A stretch of DNA of 64,000 nucleotides from Armatimonadota bacterium (GTDB lineage Bacteria; Armatimonadota; Zipacnadia; Zipacnadales; JABUFB01): NCBI GenBank assembly GCA_013314775.1, contig JABUFB010000008.1:124001-188000 (forward strand), given 5' to 3'. The translations under genes were made by a program, and so were the position numbers. The stretch's first letter is position 1, and the number at the start of each line of letters is the position of its first letter. Of the stretch, positions 33,841-44,326 are shown piece after piece. Under the pieces are notes generated by a model. The model worked only from the letters and a program-made list of their open reading frames with translations, was not told the origin of the DNA and did not search any database.

Positions 33841-35955
33841 TCATTGGATCTCCAGGATCAGGTATGGCTCCGGAACCCGGTCCGGTGCGGCGGTCCTGGC
33901 GAGTCCATCTTTCCACGCCTCATGTAGAAGGCTCACCGGAGGCCCGGCCTCAGGCCCCCAGACGCCCAGCTGTGCAAGGTTCAGCAGGACATGGGTGATT
34001 CCGCGGCTGCGCAGGTGGTCGATGAGCGTTTGTGCGGTGGTCAGTCGATCATATGGAATCAGCCGGTGATGTCCGGCGTCGCCCCAAAGGTAGTCGCAGT
34101 CGATGTAGTACCCTCGTGGTTCTCCGTACAGAATCGCCCTCTTCCCTTCGGGCACAAGTTCACTGAGCACCCGCGACGCCTGGTACGGTTGACACATTGC
34201 CCGCAGGTAGGCATCCTCGGGAAACAGCCCGAGAGTGACGGAGAGCGCCGGCGCGGCGATGTAGGCGGCCATCCCCACGGCCACCGCCAGCCAGAGGGTG
34301 GGCACCGCGCGCAAGATCGCGGGGCGCAGGTTCGCCCAGGCGGCCCCGATCACCGGAGCCAGCAAAGCCACCGTCGGCAGCGCGTAACGCGAAAGCTGCA
34401 TCGACCACACCCACCACAGCCACAAGGGGAGTACCATCCACAGGATCACGGCCCCGGTTCGGCGCGTTTCGGGCGGGGGCGACTTCGCCAGCGCCAGAAG
34501 GAACCACGCGCCCAGACCCAGGAGGTACAGTGGGCCGATCCAGTACTGCAGAAAGGTGGGCAATGCCGCGCGGCTGCCCTGACGCCGGTGGACCTCGAAA
34601 GGCACCGGGTTGACGGTGAGATTTAGCGGCGCCAGCAGCATATTGAGCGGCGCGCGCGGACCCAGAAACCGGCGTTTGGACGGGCTGAGTTTGAAGTACT
34701 CCTTCGATGGCGGCAGGCTCCCCACGCCGAACTCGCGCTGGTGGTACTCATACGCCTTTGCTTCATCAGGCCCCCAGTACTTCCCCCCGAAGACACTATA
34801 GGCGAAAGGGTACACGGGATTGCCGGTGAGCACCCAGGTCTTGATGTACCACGGCGAGGCGATTGTGCCGGCGAGCAACCCGAACAGGAGCACAGGTCTG
34901 AGTGCCCGTCCGGGGCCATCCGCGCCGCGCAAGGCCAAAATGGTCACGGCGATGAGCACTATCCCGAACTGCGGGATGCCCTGCATTTTTGTAGCCATCA
35001 TCAGCCCGCAGAGCACCCCGGCCAGGACGAGTGTCCGGGTCTCGCGACTGCTCCGCCAGTCCAGGAAGGCACTCAGAGCCAGCAAGCCGAGCGCGGTGGT
35101 GCTCAGGTCTACGTATCCGACCTGCATCAGCCAGCCCACGAGCGGCGTTCCGGCGAAGGTGAGAGCCGCAAAGGGGCCTGACTCGCGGCCCAGGTGACGC
35201 CGGGCGATGAGCCACGCCGACCCGAGAGCGACGCACCCGAAGGCCCAGTGGAACAGTTTCGCGAGGCCCGGGCCCTGGAACAGCATGCCCAGGCTAAACA
35301 GCAACTGGGGCACCGCCGGGAAGTGGGAATGGTGGTCATACCAAAGCGGCGCGTAGTGCCCCGTGCGGGCGTATATCTTCGCCTGGGCCAGGTGTTCGGC
35401 AAGACCGTCCCAGTCGTTGTCCGCAGGCGGGGCCAGCGCGGCAAGGAACGTGACCAGGAGCCAGACCACCAAAAGCCACGGAATGCCCGAGCTCGGATTC
35501 ACCAGTGCAAGTCCCGCGATAGACGCCAACGCAATGGCTGCGATCCACAGCACCGAGCTGCCGCCAACCCCTGTAATGAGCAGGGAGAGGGGCAAGACAA
35601 CTGCCATGCAGGCAAGCACCGCAAGCAGCACAATCTGCCGTCCCGGTGAGGCTAAGGTGTTCGTCGCAGTGCGGACGGTGCCTCTGACGAGCTCAGCGAG
35701 GACGCGCGCTCTTCCGAGACCCATTAGAGCGGAAAAGAGAAGGATGAGCACCGCGGAGAGCACATTTAGCTTCCCGAAGATGCCCGCCAGCGCCAGCAGA
35801 TAGGCGATGAGACCGAACCCGAGAGCAAGGGAGTACAGCAGGCCGCCACGAGTGCTTGCTTCGCGCGGGAACATCCACGCGAGCAGGCGGTTTCCGGCGA
35901 GACATGCGGCGGAGGAGATCGCTGCGAAAAGCAGGGGCGCGGTCAGGAGGGTCAT
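33841..35955 (-). CDS. Polytopic GT39/ArnT-like glycosyltransferase
   Basis: 704 residues with about a dozen membrane helices. PPADNDWDGLAEHLAQAKIY in the first large outer loop carries the acidic residue expected of the catalytic site in GT-C enzymes, and HHSHFPAVPQLLFSLG follows as in PMT/ArnT-like proteins. The C-terminal outer part contains YGEPRGYYIDCDYLWGD. It likely moves a sugar from a polyprenyl phosphate donor to an outer acceptor. It starts one base after the holA stop, so the two are co-transcribed. Confidence 0.8.
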   Translation of the reverse strand: MTLLTAPLLFAAISSAACLAGNRLLAWMFPREASTRGGLLYSLALGFGLIAYLLALAGIFGKLNVLSAVLILLFSALMGLGRARVLAELVRGTVRTATNTLASPGRQIVLLAVLACMAVVLPLSLLITGVGGSSVLWIAAIALASIAGLALVNPSSGIPWLLVVWLLVTFLAALAPPADNDWDGLAEHLAQAKIYARTGHYAPLWYDHHSHFPAVPQLLFSLGMLFQGPGLAKLFHWAFGCVALGSAWLIARRHLGRESGPFAALTFAGTPLVGWLMQVGYVDLSTTALGLLALSAFLDWRSSRETRTLVLAGVLCGLMMATKMQGIPQFGIVLIAVTILALRGADGPGRALRPVLLFGLLAGTIASPWYIKTWVLTGNPVYPFAYSVFGGKYWGPDEAKAYEYHQREFGVGSLPPSKEYFKLSPSKRRFLGPRAPLNMLLAPLNLTVNPVPFEVHRRQGSRAALPTFLQYWIGPLYLLGLGAWFLLALAKSPPPETRRTGAVILWMVLPLWLWWVWSMQLSRYALPTVALLAPVIGAAWANLRPAILRAVPTLWLAVAVGMAAYIAAPALSVTLGLFPEDAYLRAMCQPYQASRVLSELVPEGKRAILYGEPRGYYIDCDYLWGDAGHHRLIPYDRLTTAQTLIDHLRSRGITHVLLNLAQLGVWGPEAGPPVSLLHEAWKDGLARTAAPDRVPEPYLILEIQ

Positions 35956-35956
35956 A

Positions 35957-37036
35957 CTACAGCCTGCAGAGGGAAATGATCAGAGTCTCCAGAGCCAGCC
36001 GGTCATCCATGCGCTGCGCGCCCTGCCCTTTGAGAGCAAGGTCGGTCTCGTGAACCTTCACGAAGGCGCGGACCAGCTGCACGTCGCTGAAATTTCGGGC
36101 CTGCTGCTGGTACTTTGCAATCAGGAATCGCCGGCCTTTGGTGGCCTCGAAGAAGTTGTGTTCCGAAGGCAGCCGGTCGGCCCACCGCTCGACGGCATCC
36201 CCAGGCCGCTCCAGGTTCACGCCGGCCGCCCCGAGAACCCGTGCCTGCCACACGAGCCGCAGTTGTCGAGCGATCATCGCCAGGATCGGCATTGCCGCTC
36301 CCTGCGCGCCGCTGGCTGGGAGGAGGTCGGGGAGAGTGGTGAGCGCAGTCTGCGCGTCCCGCCTTCCGATAGCATCAACGAGGTCGAAAACCGTGTTCTC
36401 GCGCTCGCCCACCACGATGTTCTGCACGTCTGCCAGGCTGATCCGCGCCTGGCCCGGTCCCACGTAGGTAATCAATTTGTCAATCTCGCCGAGGATCAGT
36501 TCGAGACTGCTGCCGACAGTCTCCACGAGGGCTTTCGCAGCCGGCGGCTCGATCGACTTGCCTCTTGCCGCGACCTCATCGGCGACCCACGCGGGAAGCT
36601 CGCGGTCGGCAGGAGCGCCGGCCTCGATGATCTGACCGGCTGCCTCGATGGCTTTGCGCAGATCGGCCGCAACAGGGGGGCCTTTGCGGGAATACTCGGT
36701 GCTGGACTGGGCGTCCAGAACGAGAATGGTGTCCGGCGGGATGCTGCCTACGCCTTGCGCCAGGGATTTCTGGGCCGCGTTGGTGAGCTTGTCCAGGTCG
36801 CGAACCACGATAACCCGGGTATCTGCCATGAGCGAGCCGGATCCCAGAATGCTGACAATGCCCTCCGGGCCCGCATCCGGCGCGGAAACCGCTACCAGGC
36901 CCCACTCACGCTCAGCCTCCGGCAGGTTGGCAGCCACAATCTGGTCGACGACCCGCTGGCGCAGACTGGAAGCGGTGCCATACACGAGTGTGAGGGGGCA
37001 CGTGGGATTGAAACGCGTGGCATCCTGGTTGGGCAC
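35957..37036 (-). CDS. holA: DNA polymerase III subunit delta
   Basis: 359 residues from a GTG at 37036 (GGGAG upstream). The clamp-loader delta fold is recognisable: the P-loop-like start LVYGTASSLRQRVVDQIV, the VIVVRDLDKL strand, the KSLAQGV/SIPPDTILVL region, and the C-terminal helical collar ending LALETLIISLCRL. Delta opens the beta clamp in the clamp loader. It forms a two-gene unit with the glycosyltransferase. Confidence 0.88.
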   Translation of the reverse strand: MPNQDATRFNPTCPLTLVYGTASSLRQRVVDQIVAANLPEAEREWGLVAVSAPDAGPEGIVSILGSGSLMADTRVIVVRDLDKLTNAAQKSLAQGVGSIPPDTILVLDAQSSTEYSRKGPPVAADLRKAIEAAGQIIEAGAPADRELPAWVADEVAARGKSIEPPAAKALVETVGSSLELILGEIDKLITYVGPGQARISLADVQNIVVGERENTVFDLVDAIGRRDAQTALTTLPDLLPASGAQGAAMPILAMIARQLRLVWQARVLGAAGVNLERPGDAVERWADRLPSEHNFFEATKGRRFLIAKYQQQARNFSDVQLVRAFVKVHETDLALKGQGAQRMDDRLALETLIISLCRL

Positions 37037-37124
37037 GTGAGGGACTCCCGTAGGGTGGGACAGACTCAGCCAGAAACTAGAATGCTCTGAGGTTGCAGAA
37101 GGTTCCTTGACCGACCATCGCGGC

Positions 37125-38177
37125 TCAAAACCCCGGGATCTCTCGGAGCCGCACTTCGCGTCCTTCCCGCGCCGAGAGATAAGCGGCTTTCAGCACCCGC
37201 AGCACTCTCGCCCCGTCTCGTGCTGTGATGGGCGACTCTGACCCCTCGTCCAGGGCGCGGATGAACGCGGAGATCATGGCTGGAATTGCCTCGGGCGCGA
37301 AACTCAGGTTGCGCGCACCGCCATTGTGCAGCGTGACCTGCTCTGCCGCGGAATAGCAGCTGATCGTTCCCGCCGTCCCGGTCACGTCGGCTCGGAAATA
37401 GCTTTCCGGTGGGGACTGGGTGGTTGTCCGGCCCGTGGTCATGTGCCCCACAGCGCCGCTTTCGAACCGCAGGCTCAATGAGCCCATGTCCTCTAGACCC
37501 GCGTACTGGTAGTCTGGATAGAACGCACTGCCCATGGAGGCGTAGACGGATTCCACTTCGGAGCCCGTTATCCAATGCAGGTAGTCGAGGGCGTAGTATC
37601 CGAAATTGGTGACCTCCCCGCCGCCCACGCTCTCCAAGTACCCCGGGCTTGCGATGAAACCCTCCAACGGCCCGCCACCCTGGATGAAGGTGAAGTTCGC
37701 GACCAGGATGTCGCCTACGGCGCCGCTGACAACGTGTTCGCGCATGGTCCGCAGAGTGGGGGAGAAGCGGGTGCCCAGCGTGACCAGCATCCGCACTCCG
37801 GCATCGTCGACGGCTCGCACAATGCGCCGCGCCCCGTCCATGTCCAGGCAGATCGGCTTGTCCCGAACGATATGCTTGCCTGCTGCACAGCAAGCCTCCA
37901 CCAGTTCAGGCGCGGCGGAGGGCTCGCACATAAGGCTGATGATCTGCACGTCGTCGCGGGCCAGGAGATCACGGTAGTCGGCATAGTACACAGCATCGTG
38001 CTCCCGGGCATACTGGGTCGCCTGGACCTTCGGATCCTTGCCCTCCAGCATGGCATCGGAAATTCCCGGGTACTGGCTGACCGCCCTCAGACGGCATGAA
38101 GGATGAGCCTTCAATGCAAGCTCGTACGAGTGTTGCCCGCGCACACCGACGCCGATCACGCCAATTCCGTAGTTCAT
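37125..38177 (-). CDS. Gfo/Idh/MocA family oxidoreductase
   Basis: 350 residues, third member of the family in the window. The dinucleotide motif GVGVRG is at 9-14. The catalytic-loop EKP is changed to DKP (HIVRDKPICLDM), still keeping the Lys. The C-terminal sheet domain is complete (GEVTNFGYYALDYLHWITG). The ATG at 38177 has GAGGA just upstream; a longer start at 38246 is less likely. It lies 102 bp downstream of an alpha/beta hydrolase gene, which may share its pathway. Confidence 0.9.
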   Translation of the reverse strand: MNYGIGVIGVGVRGQHSYELALKAHPSCRLRAVSQYPGISDAMLEGKDPKVQATQYAREHDAVYYADYRDLLARDDVQIISLMCEPSAAPELVEACCAAGKHIVRDKPICLDMDGARRIVRAVDDAGVRMLVTLGTRFSPTLRTMREHVVSGAVGDILVANFTFIQGGGPLEGFIASPGYLESVGGGEVTNFGYYALDYLHWITGSEVESVYASMGSAFYPDYQYAGLEDMGSLSLRFESGAVGHMTTGRTTTQSPPESYFRADVTGTAGTISCYSAAEQVTLHNGGARNLSFAPEAIPAMISAFIRALDEGSESPITARDGARVLRVLKAAYLSAREGREVRLREIPGF

Positions 38178-38279
38178 GACGTCCTCGCGCACAAAATGAG
38201 GTTTGACGGGGCACGCGGCGCGCCGTCCCAGGGCACTGGCTCTCACCGAGCAGGCCGCACCTTCAGGCTCGCATCCAGC

Positions 38280-39368
38280 CTACCATCGGTGCTCGACCAG
38301 CCATCTGCGCAGGAACCGCAGACCGGTCTCCACCCGGATCTCATGACCGCCCTCGTGCAGATCCAGCTCAATGCGTTCGGCGATGCCCAATCTCGCATAG
38401 TGATTGCGGGCGTGGGCGAACTCCTCCTGGACGAAGGGCCACCAGGCGATGCCGTCGGCTTTACCTGTCTGCGACATGAAGGCCCGGGGGCAGATGAGGG
38501 AAACGAGGTCGCTGTCAGTGAACTCCCGCAACCACCCCGGAATCCAGATGTGTTCTTCCTGCACCGACAGGAAGCAGCTGTAGCGCGGGTCGTCAAAGAC
38601 CATCTTCCGGACGCGGTGATTGAACCAGGCGCAGCATACACCGGCCTTGATGCGCATTTCCAGGGGCATCGTGAAGAGGGTGTAGGCGCCGCCAAGGCTG
38701 ATGCCCCACATGCCGACACGCTCGGCGTCCACCTCTTCGCGGGTCGCTGCGTAGTCCAGCAGGCGTCTGATTTTCGCGATCTCCAGGCCCCAGAGGGTCT
38801 TGCCAAGGAGGCTGGCAAGTCGCGTCTGGCGGGCTCTCGGGGGGCCTTCCGTGATATTGCACGGCGCGAGGACCGCGAAACCCGCCTCGACAACGCGTCG
38901 TCCGTATTCGTGGTACAGCATCGCGTCATCCAGGAACCCGAAAACGCGCTCGGGTGAACTTCCGATACCATGCTGGCAGATAACCAGAGGGACCGGTCCT
39001 TCGGCGTTCTTCGGCAGAACCAGGGTGCCGCGTCCGCGCAGACCGGGGTACAGGTCGATGGTGACCCAGTAGCCGATCATACTATCATCTTCCAGCCACG
39101 GCTCCACCAGCGGGTTCATATCCTCGACACACTCGCCGTAATCACCCACGGCTTCCAGCCACCGCCGCCGGTTGCCGTCCACCGATTGCAGAAACGCCGC
39201 TTCGGATGAGTAGTCACGATCCCAGTGAGCAGCTTGCCGGTCGGCGTAGTGTTCATGCAGGATACGGAAAAAGTCTTCAGTCTCCTTGCGCATCAGGCTC
39301 TGGCGGTCATTCTGAGCGCGCTCGATGAGTCCGCGCGGAGCCTCGAAAGCATTGTCGTAATAGGTCAC
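38280..39368 (-). CDS. Alpha/beta hydrolase, acetyl-xylan-esterase/dienelactone-hydrolase-like
   Basis: 362 residues from a GTG at 39368 with GGAGG seven bases upstream; reading the frame back to 39779 would cross the promoter of the divergent gene. The N-terminal ~95 residues are helical. The core has the oxyanion HG (133-134), nucleophile Ser224 in GISLGG, and a late HEGGHEI that supplies the His. No signal peptide. Likely an intracellular carbohydrate esterase or similar hydrolase. Confidence 0.85.
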   Translation of the reverse strand: MTYYDNAFEAPRGLIERAQNDRQSLMRKETEDFFRILHEHYADRQAAHWDRDYSSEAAFLQSVDGNRRRWLEAVGDYGECVEDMNPLVEPWLEDDSMIGYWVTIDLYPGLRGRGTLVLPKNAEGPVPLVICQHGIGSSPERVFGFLDDAMLYHEYGRRVVEAGFAVLAPCNITEGPPRARQTRLASLLGKTLWGLEIAKIRRLLDYAATREEVDAERVGMWGISLGGAYTLFTMPLEMRIKAGVCCAWFNHRVRKMVFDDPRYSCFLSVQEEHIWIPGWLREFTDSDLVSLICPRAFMSQTGKADGIAWWPFVQEEFAHARNHYARLGIAERIELDLHEGGHEIRVETGLRFLRRWLVEHRW

Positions 39369-39438
39369 TGTCTGCCTCCAGTGCTGGTCTGGTGACGACT
39401 GCACAGATACACACTTCTTCGTCCATTTGGCGGAATCC

Positions 39439-39467
39439 TTGCAGATTCCCGTGTCCCTTGGTACTAT
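39439..39467 (+). promoter_or_regulatory. Sigma70-type promoter of the isocitrate dehydrogenase gene
   Basis: TTGCAG (39439-39444), 17-base spacer, TACTAT (39462-39467), 55 bases before the ATG at 39523. Confidence 0.5.
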
Positions 39468-39522
39468 GCGGTTCTCCGAAGTCTGAGCCGGCTGAAGCCG
39501 GTCCGCGAAGGGTGGTTCGCTC

Positions 39523-40608
39523 ATGTATAAGGTTACTCTCATCCCCGGCGACGGTACTGGGCCTGAGGTTAGCGCGGCTATGAAGCAGTGCGTTGAGGCC
39601 ACGGGCGTCGCGATCGAGTGGGAAGTCGTGCATGCGGGGGTTGATGTGCTGGAGGAAAAGGGCACGCCCCTGCCCGACGATGTGATCGAGTCGATCCGGC
39701 GCACGAAAGTCGCTATCAAAGGCCCGGTCACCACTCCAGTCGCGGGGGGATTCCGCAGCGTCAACGTGGCCCTGCGCAAGAAGTTGGATCTGTACGCCTG
39801 CCTGCGCCCGTGCCGATACTACGAGGGCGTCCGTTCTCGCTACCCGGAGACCGACCTGGTCGTGGTACGCGAGAACACTGAGGACCTCTACGCCGGCATC
39901 GAGTTCGAGATGGGCTCTCTCGAAGCTGCGAAGATGATCGACACCATCGCGGACATCGAAGGAGTGCGCCTTCGCGAGGACTCCGGCATCAGCATCAAGC
40001 CCATCTCCGTCTTTGCCACAGAGCGCATCGTGCGGTTTGCCTTCGACTATGCCATCAAGAACAACCGTCGCAAGGTGACGGCCGTCCACAAGGCAAACAT
40101 TATGAAGTTCTCGGACGGGCTTTTCCTGAATGTGGCGCGGCGCGTTGCCGAAGAGGAATACGCAGACAGCGGCATCGAATTCGAAGATCGCATCGTGGAC
40201 AACATGTGCATGCAGCTGGTTCAAAAGCCGGATCTGTACGACGTGCTGGTGCTGCCTAACCTCTACGGGGACATCATCAGCGACCTTGCATCCGGGCTCG
40301 TGGGCGGTCTCGGGGTTGCTCCGGGCGCCAACATAGGAGCGGACTGCGCGGTGTTCGAGCCCACCCATGGCAGCGCGCCCAAGTACGCCGGCCAGAACAA
40401 GGTCAATCCCGTCGCCACGATTCTGTCCGGGGTTATGATGCTGAGGTATCTTGGGGAAACGGAAGCCGCCCAGCGTCTCGAGGACGCGGTTGCGGCGGTC
40501 CTCAAAGAAGGGAAGTCCGTCACCTACGACCTCAAGCCCGACCGTGACGACCCCACTGCAGTCGGCACCAGCGACATGGCCGATGCGATCTGCGCCGCCA
40601 TGGCGTAA
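39523..40608 (+). CDS. NAD-type isocitrate dehydrogenase (isocitrate/isopropylmalate family)
   Basis: 361 residues, beta-decarboxylating dehydrogenase. [10 protein letters not shown] starts the fold; [20 protein letters not shown] gives the Ser/Asn and Arg of the isocitrate-type substrate site rather than the isopropylmalate-type one; [10 protein letters not shown], the catalytic VHKANIMK and the [15 protein letters not shown] metal-binding motif follow. The C-terminal GTSDMADAI is typical of NAD-dependent isocitrate dehydrogenase. Homoisocitrate dehydrogenase is the main alternative. Converges on the PEP carboxykinase genes, so TCA and gluconeogenic steps adjoin. Confidence 0.88.
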   Translation: MYKVTLIPGDGTGPEVSAAMKQCVEATGVAIEWEVVHAGVDVLEEKGTPLPDDVIESIRRTKVAIKGPVTTPVAGGFRSVNVALRKKLDLYACLRPCRYYEGVRSRYPETDLVVVRENTEDLYAGIEFEMGSLEAAKMIDTIADIEGVRLREDSGISIKPISVFATERIVRFAFDYAIKNNRRKVTAVHKANIMKFSDGLFLNVARRVAEEEYADSGIEFEDRIVDNMCMQLVQKPDLYDVLVLPNLYGDIISDLASGLVGGLGVAPGANIGADCAVFEPTHGSAPKYAGQNKVNPVATILSGVMMLRYLGETEAAQRLEDAVAAVLKEGKSVTYDLKPDRDDPTAVGTSDMADAICAAMA

Positions 40609-40677
40609 ATCGGCGCCGCGTTGCATGGTGTGCGATGCCCCGCATCGTGTAGTACCTCGACAGACCGGCGCACGCCA

Positions 40678-40708
40678 AACGCCCGGCTGGGTTTTCCGGC
40701 CGGGCGTT
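40678..40708. terminator. Strong bidirectional terminator between idh and pckA
   Basis: AACGCCCGGC (40678-40687) pairs with GCCGGGCGTT (40699-40708); three further pairs (one wobble) close a loop of five, mostly T. Stops lie at 40608 (plus) and 40738 (minus). Confidence 0.8.
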
Positions 40709-40737
40709 CTTGTGTGCGTAGCTTGCCGACTGGTTAG

Positions 40738-42342
40738 CTATCCCGGCGGGGCCGCTGCGATCACTTCGGGCGAGACGCCGCTTTCGAAACTGGAGAAGTT
40801 CTTGCGGAACGCAGCGCAGAGCTTCCGCGCGGCTTCGTCGTACCCCGTTGGATCGCCCCAGGTGTTCTTGGGGTCGAGAAGCCGGGTCTCCACATCCGGG
40901 CAGTGTGTCGGGACGTCGAAGCCGAAGAACGGATCCTGGCGCATCGGCACGTCGTCGAGGTCTCCGTTGATGGCGGCGTTGAGGATCGTGCGCGTCAGCC
41001 CGATGTTGATCCGGTGGCCGACGCCATACGGGCCGCCTGTCCAGCCTGTGTTCACCAGCCAGACATTGACCTTGTGTTTGCGGATGCGCTCCCCTAGCAT
41101 ATTCGCGTAGACGCCTGGGTGCAGAGCCATGAATGGCGAGCCGAAACAGGCGCTGAAAGCGGGCTTGGGCTCGTTTATGCCGACAACAGTGCCCGCGACC
41201 TTCGCGGTATAGCCCGACAGGAAGTGGTACATGGCCTGATCAGGGTTCAGGCGAGCTACGGGCGGCATGACGCCGAATGCATCGCAGGTCAGAAAGACGA
41301 TATTCCTGGGATGCCCGGCCACACCCCCGCGGACGATGTTGTCCAGGTGGGTCAACGGGTATGCCGCCCGGGTGTTCTCGGTGAAGGAGTCATCGTCGAG
41401 GTCAACCCGCCGTGTCTCGAAATCCACCATCACGTTTTCCATGATGGTGCCGAACTTCCGGGTGCACTCGTAGATCTGCGGCTCGGCCTCGCGCGACAGG
41501 TGAATAACCTTGGCGTAGCAACCGCCCTCGAAGTTGAAGATCCCATTCTCGCTCCAGCCGTGTTCGTCGTCGCCGATGAGAGCACGGCGTGGATCGGCCG
41601 AGAGGGTTGTCTTCCCTGTGCCAGACAGACCGAAGAAGAGCGCCACGTCGCCCTGGTTCCCCACGTTCGCGGAGCAGTGCATCGACAGCACTTCGCTCTG
41701 CGGCAGCAGGTAGTTCATGATCGTGAAAACCGACTTCTTGATCTCGCCCCCGTAACGAGTGGCGCCGATGAGAACAGTGCGCTCCTTGAAGTTCACGATG
41801 ATGAATGTCTCTGACGCAACGCCGTAGTCTTCGGGGGGCTGGGCGTGCAGGCCGGGGAGGGAGATGATCCGGAACTGTGGCACGTGGTTGAGCAGTTCCT
41901 CGCGGTCCTTGATCTGAATGAACATGTTCCGGGCGAACAGGCTCTGCCACGCGTCCTCAGTAATGACCCGAATCGGAAGGCGGTACTGGGGGTCGGCGCC
42001 GACGTAGCAGTCCTGTACGAAAAGGTCTCGGCCCTGGATGTATGACAACATATGGTTGTACAGCTTCTGGTAATGCTCCTCGGAGATGGGCCGGTTGACC
42101 TCTCCGTCCCAGTTGATCTTGTCCCCGCTGACTTCTTCTTGCACGATGAACTTGTCGTTAGGCGACCTTCCTGTGGTGTGGCCGGTGCGCACAACGATGG
42201 GACCAAGGTGGGCGAGCAGACCCTCGCGGCGGCGGATGACCTGCTCATAGAGCTGGGCTGTGGGTAGAGTCCAGTAGACCCTGCCGACATTCCTTATTCC
42301 GTGGTGCTCAAGACCGTGTACTGGGCGCTGTGTATCGGGCAT
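40738..42342 (-). CDS. pckA: Phosphoenolpyruvate carboxykinase (ATP)
   Basis: 534 residues, ATP-type. RTGHTTGRSPNDKF (52-65), the metal-site YGGEIKKS (197-204) and the P-loop GLSGTGKT (238-245) are complete; the adenine-binding C-terminal part is normal. It forms PEP from oxaloacetate in gluconeogenesis. It lies 96 bp downstream of the unrelated-sequence GTP-dependent enzyme on the same strand. Both look intact. Confidence 0.97.
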   Translation of the reverse strand: MPDTQRPVHGLEHHGIRNVGRVYWTLPTAQLYEQVIRRREGLLAHLGPIVVRTGHTTGRSPNDKFIVQEEVSGDKINWDGEVNRPISEEHYQKLYNHMLSYIQGRDLFVQDCYVGADPQYRLPIRVITEDAWQSLFARNMFIQIKDREELLNHVPQFRIISLPGLHAQPPEDYGVASETFIIVNFKERTVLIGATRYGGEIKKSVFTIMNYLLPQSEVLSMHCSANVGNQGDVALFFGLSGTGKTTLSADPRRALIGDDEHGWSENGIFNFEGGCYAKVIHLSREAEPQIYECTRKFGTIMENVMVDFETRRVDLDDDSFTENTRAAYPLTHLDNIVRGGVAGHPRNIVFLTCDAFGVMPPVARLNPDQAMYHFLSGYTAKVAGTVVGINEPKPAFSACFGSPFMALHPGVYANMLGERIRKHKVNVWLVNTGWTGGPYGVGHRINIGLTRTILNAAINGDLDDVPMRQDPFFGFDVPTHCPDVETRLLDPKNTWGDPTGYDEAARKLCAAFRKNFSSFESGVSPEVIAAAPPG

Positions 42343-42438
42343 GTGGCACTCTCCTTGTCGGGTGGGTCGCAGTGGGTCCGCGAGAGCAATGCCCGACGCA
42401 GACCCCCCGGCACGACGTCGTAGGAGCGGGGTTACAGG

Positions 42439-44241
42439 CTAACTCCCGCGCAGTCTCTGTTCCAGATTCTCCAGTTGCCGGGTGAGTTCCTTCGGAAGCT
42501 TCGCGCCGAACTGTGCGTAGTGTTCGCGGATCAGATTCACCTCGTGCAGCCAGCCCTCAATGTCCACTGACAGCAACTCCAACATATCCTCTTCCGAGAC
42601 GCTCTCGGGACGCTCAATCGCCTCGAGAGTGGGCAGGATGCCGATGGGTGTTTCGATGCCCTCGGCGCGTCCTGCACAGCGGTCGAAGATCCACGCAAGG
42701 ACACGGCTGTTTTCACCGTAACCAGGCCACAGCCAGCGGCCGTCATCGCCCTTCCGGAACCAGTTCACGAAAAAGATCGCGGGCAATTTGCTGCGGTCAT
42801 GGGTCGCGCCGAGGTTCAGCCAGTGCTGGAAGTAGTCGCCCATGTGGTACCCGCAGAAGGGGAGCATCGCCATGGGGTCGCGCCGGATGGTTCCGGCCTG
42901 CAGGTCGAGAGCGGCGGCGGTCACTTCCGAGCCGACGACCGACCCCAGGAAGACGCCGTGATTCCAGTCGAATGCCTCATATGCCAGCGGGACAGTGCTT
43001 GGACGCCGGCCTCCAAACACAATGGCGCTGATCGGCACCCCTTCAGGGTTCTCCCACTCCGGGGCGATCACGGGGCATTGCGCGGCGGGGACGGTGAAAC
43101 GAGCGTTCGGGTGGGCTGCGGTGCTTTCCATGCCGGGGTGCCACGGGTTGCCCTTCCAGTCGATCAGCCGGGGCGGCGGCGCGCCGTCAATGCCCTCCCA
43201 CCAGACGTCGCCCTCTTCGGTCAGGGCCACGTTGGTGTAGATGGTGTTTCGGGCGATGGTCCTCATGGCGTTGGGATTGGAGTCCATGGAAGTACCCGGG
43301 GCGACCCCGAAGAAGCCGGCTTCAGGGCTGATCGCGTAGAGCTGACCATCCTGACCGAACTTCATCCAGGCAATGTCGTCGCCGACGGTCTCCACTTTCC
43401 AGCCGGGCAGCGTGGGGACGACCATCGCGAGGTTCGTCTTGCCGCAGGCGCTGGGGAATGCCGCAGCGAAGTACTTGCTCTCGCCCTCTGGGTTGGTGAG
43501 CTTGAGGATGAGCATGTGCTCAGCGAGCCAGCCTTCGTCCCGGGCGATCACCGATGCGATGCGCAAGGCCAGGGTTTTCTTGCCCAAGAGTGCATTGCCG
43601 CCGTAGCCAGACCCGTAACTCCAGATCAGTCGTTCCTCAGGGAAATGCGAGATGTATTTCTTCTCCATGGGCGCGCACGGCCACGCAACGTCCAGTTCAC
43701 CTTCGGCGAGAGGCTTGCCTACGGAATGCAGGGACGGGATGAACTCCCCGTCGTCGCCAAGAACTTCCAGGACCGCCCCGCCCACGCGGGTCATGATGTG
43801 CATGTTGACCACGACGTACGGGCTGTCTGTCAGTTCCACGCCGATCTTTGCGATGTCCGACCCCACCGGCCCCATGCTGAAAGGGATCACGTACATCGTG
43901 CGTCCCTTCATGCAGCCGTCATACAGCCGCCGCATGATGTCCTTGAGCTCAGTCGGGTCAACCCAATTGTTCGTGGGGCCGGCAGCCTCTTCGGTGAGTG
44001 AGCCGATGAATGTGCGGTTCTCCACTCGCGCTACGTCGCTGGGGTCTGACCGGAACAGGACTGAGTTTGGGCGCAGTTCAGGGTTGAGGGGTATCGCCGC
44101 GCCCGACTCTATCATCATCGCCATCAAGCGGTCGTATTCCTCACGGGAACCATCGCACCATACGATCCGATCCGGCTTGGTCATCGCAGCGACTTCTTCG
44201 ACCCAGGCAATCAGCCTGGCGTGACGGGTAGGAGCCGACAT
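42439..44241 (-). CDS. pckG: Phosphoenolpyruvate carboxykinase (GTP)
   Basis: 600 residues, GTP-type, with the family [14 protein letters not shown] (209-222), the P-loop FPSACGKTN (262-270, including the reactive Cys266) and [22 protein letters not shown] near the guanine site. The ATG at 44241 has AAGGAG seven bases upstream. Same reaction as PckA but GTP-linked; having both adjacent is unusual. Follows an enolase-superfamily gene by 85 bp. Confidence 0.97.
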   Translation of the reverse strand: MSAPTRHARLIAWVEEVAAMTKPDRIVWCDGSREEYDRLMAMMIESGAAIPLNPELRPNSVLFRSDPSDVARVENRTFIGSLTEEAAGPTNNWVDPTELKDIMRRLYDGCMKGRTMYVIPFSMGPVGSDIAKIGVELTDSPYVVVNMHIMTRVGGAVLEVLGDDGEFIPSLHSVGKPLAEGELDVAWPCAPMEKKYISHFPEERLIWSYGSGYGGNALLGKKTLALRIASVIARDEGWLAEHMLILKLTNPEGESKYFAAAFPSACGKTNLAMVVPTLPGWKVETVGDDIAWMKFGQDGQLYAISPEAGFFGVAPGTSMDSNPNAMRTIARNTIYTNVALTEEGDVWWEGIDGAPPPRLIDWKGNPWHPGMESTAAHPNARFTVPAAQCPVIAPEWENPEGVPISAIVFGGRRPSTVPLAYEAFDWNHGVFLGSVVGSEVTAAALDLQAGTIRRDPMAMLPFCGYHMGDYFQHWLNLGATHDRSKLPAIFFVNWFRKGDDGRWLWPGYGENSRVLAWIFDRCAGRAEGIETPIGILPTLEAIERPESVSEEDMLELLSVDIEGWLHEVNLIREHYAQFGAKLPKELTRQLENLEQRLRGS

Positions 44242-44326
44242 CGCCCATCTCCTTAGCATTCAGGTTCTGCGGGATCCCCCCGCCAAGTCACCGCAGCCTC
44301 ATCCTGCGAAGCCGGGACCGGTCGGC

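Noticed and set aside
39307-40626. 439-residue minus-strand open frame
   Set aside because: Antisense shadow of the isocitrate dehydrogenase gene.
42799-44001. 400-residue plus-strand open frame
   Set aside because: Antisense shadow of pckG.
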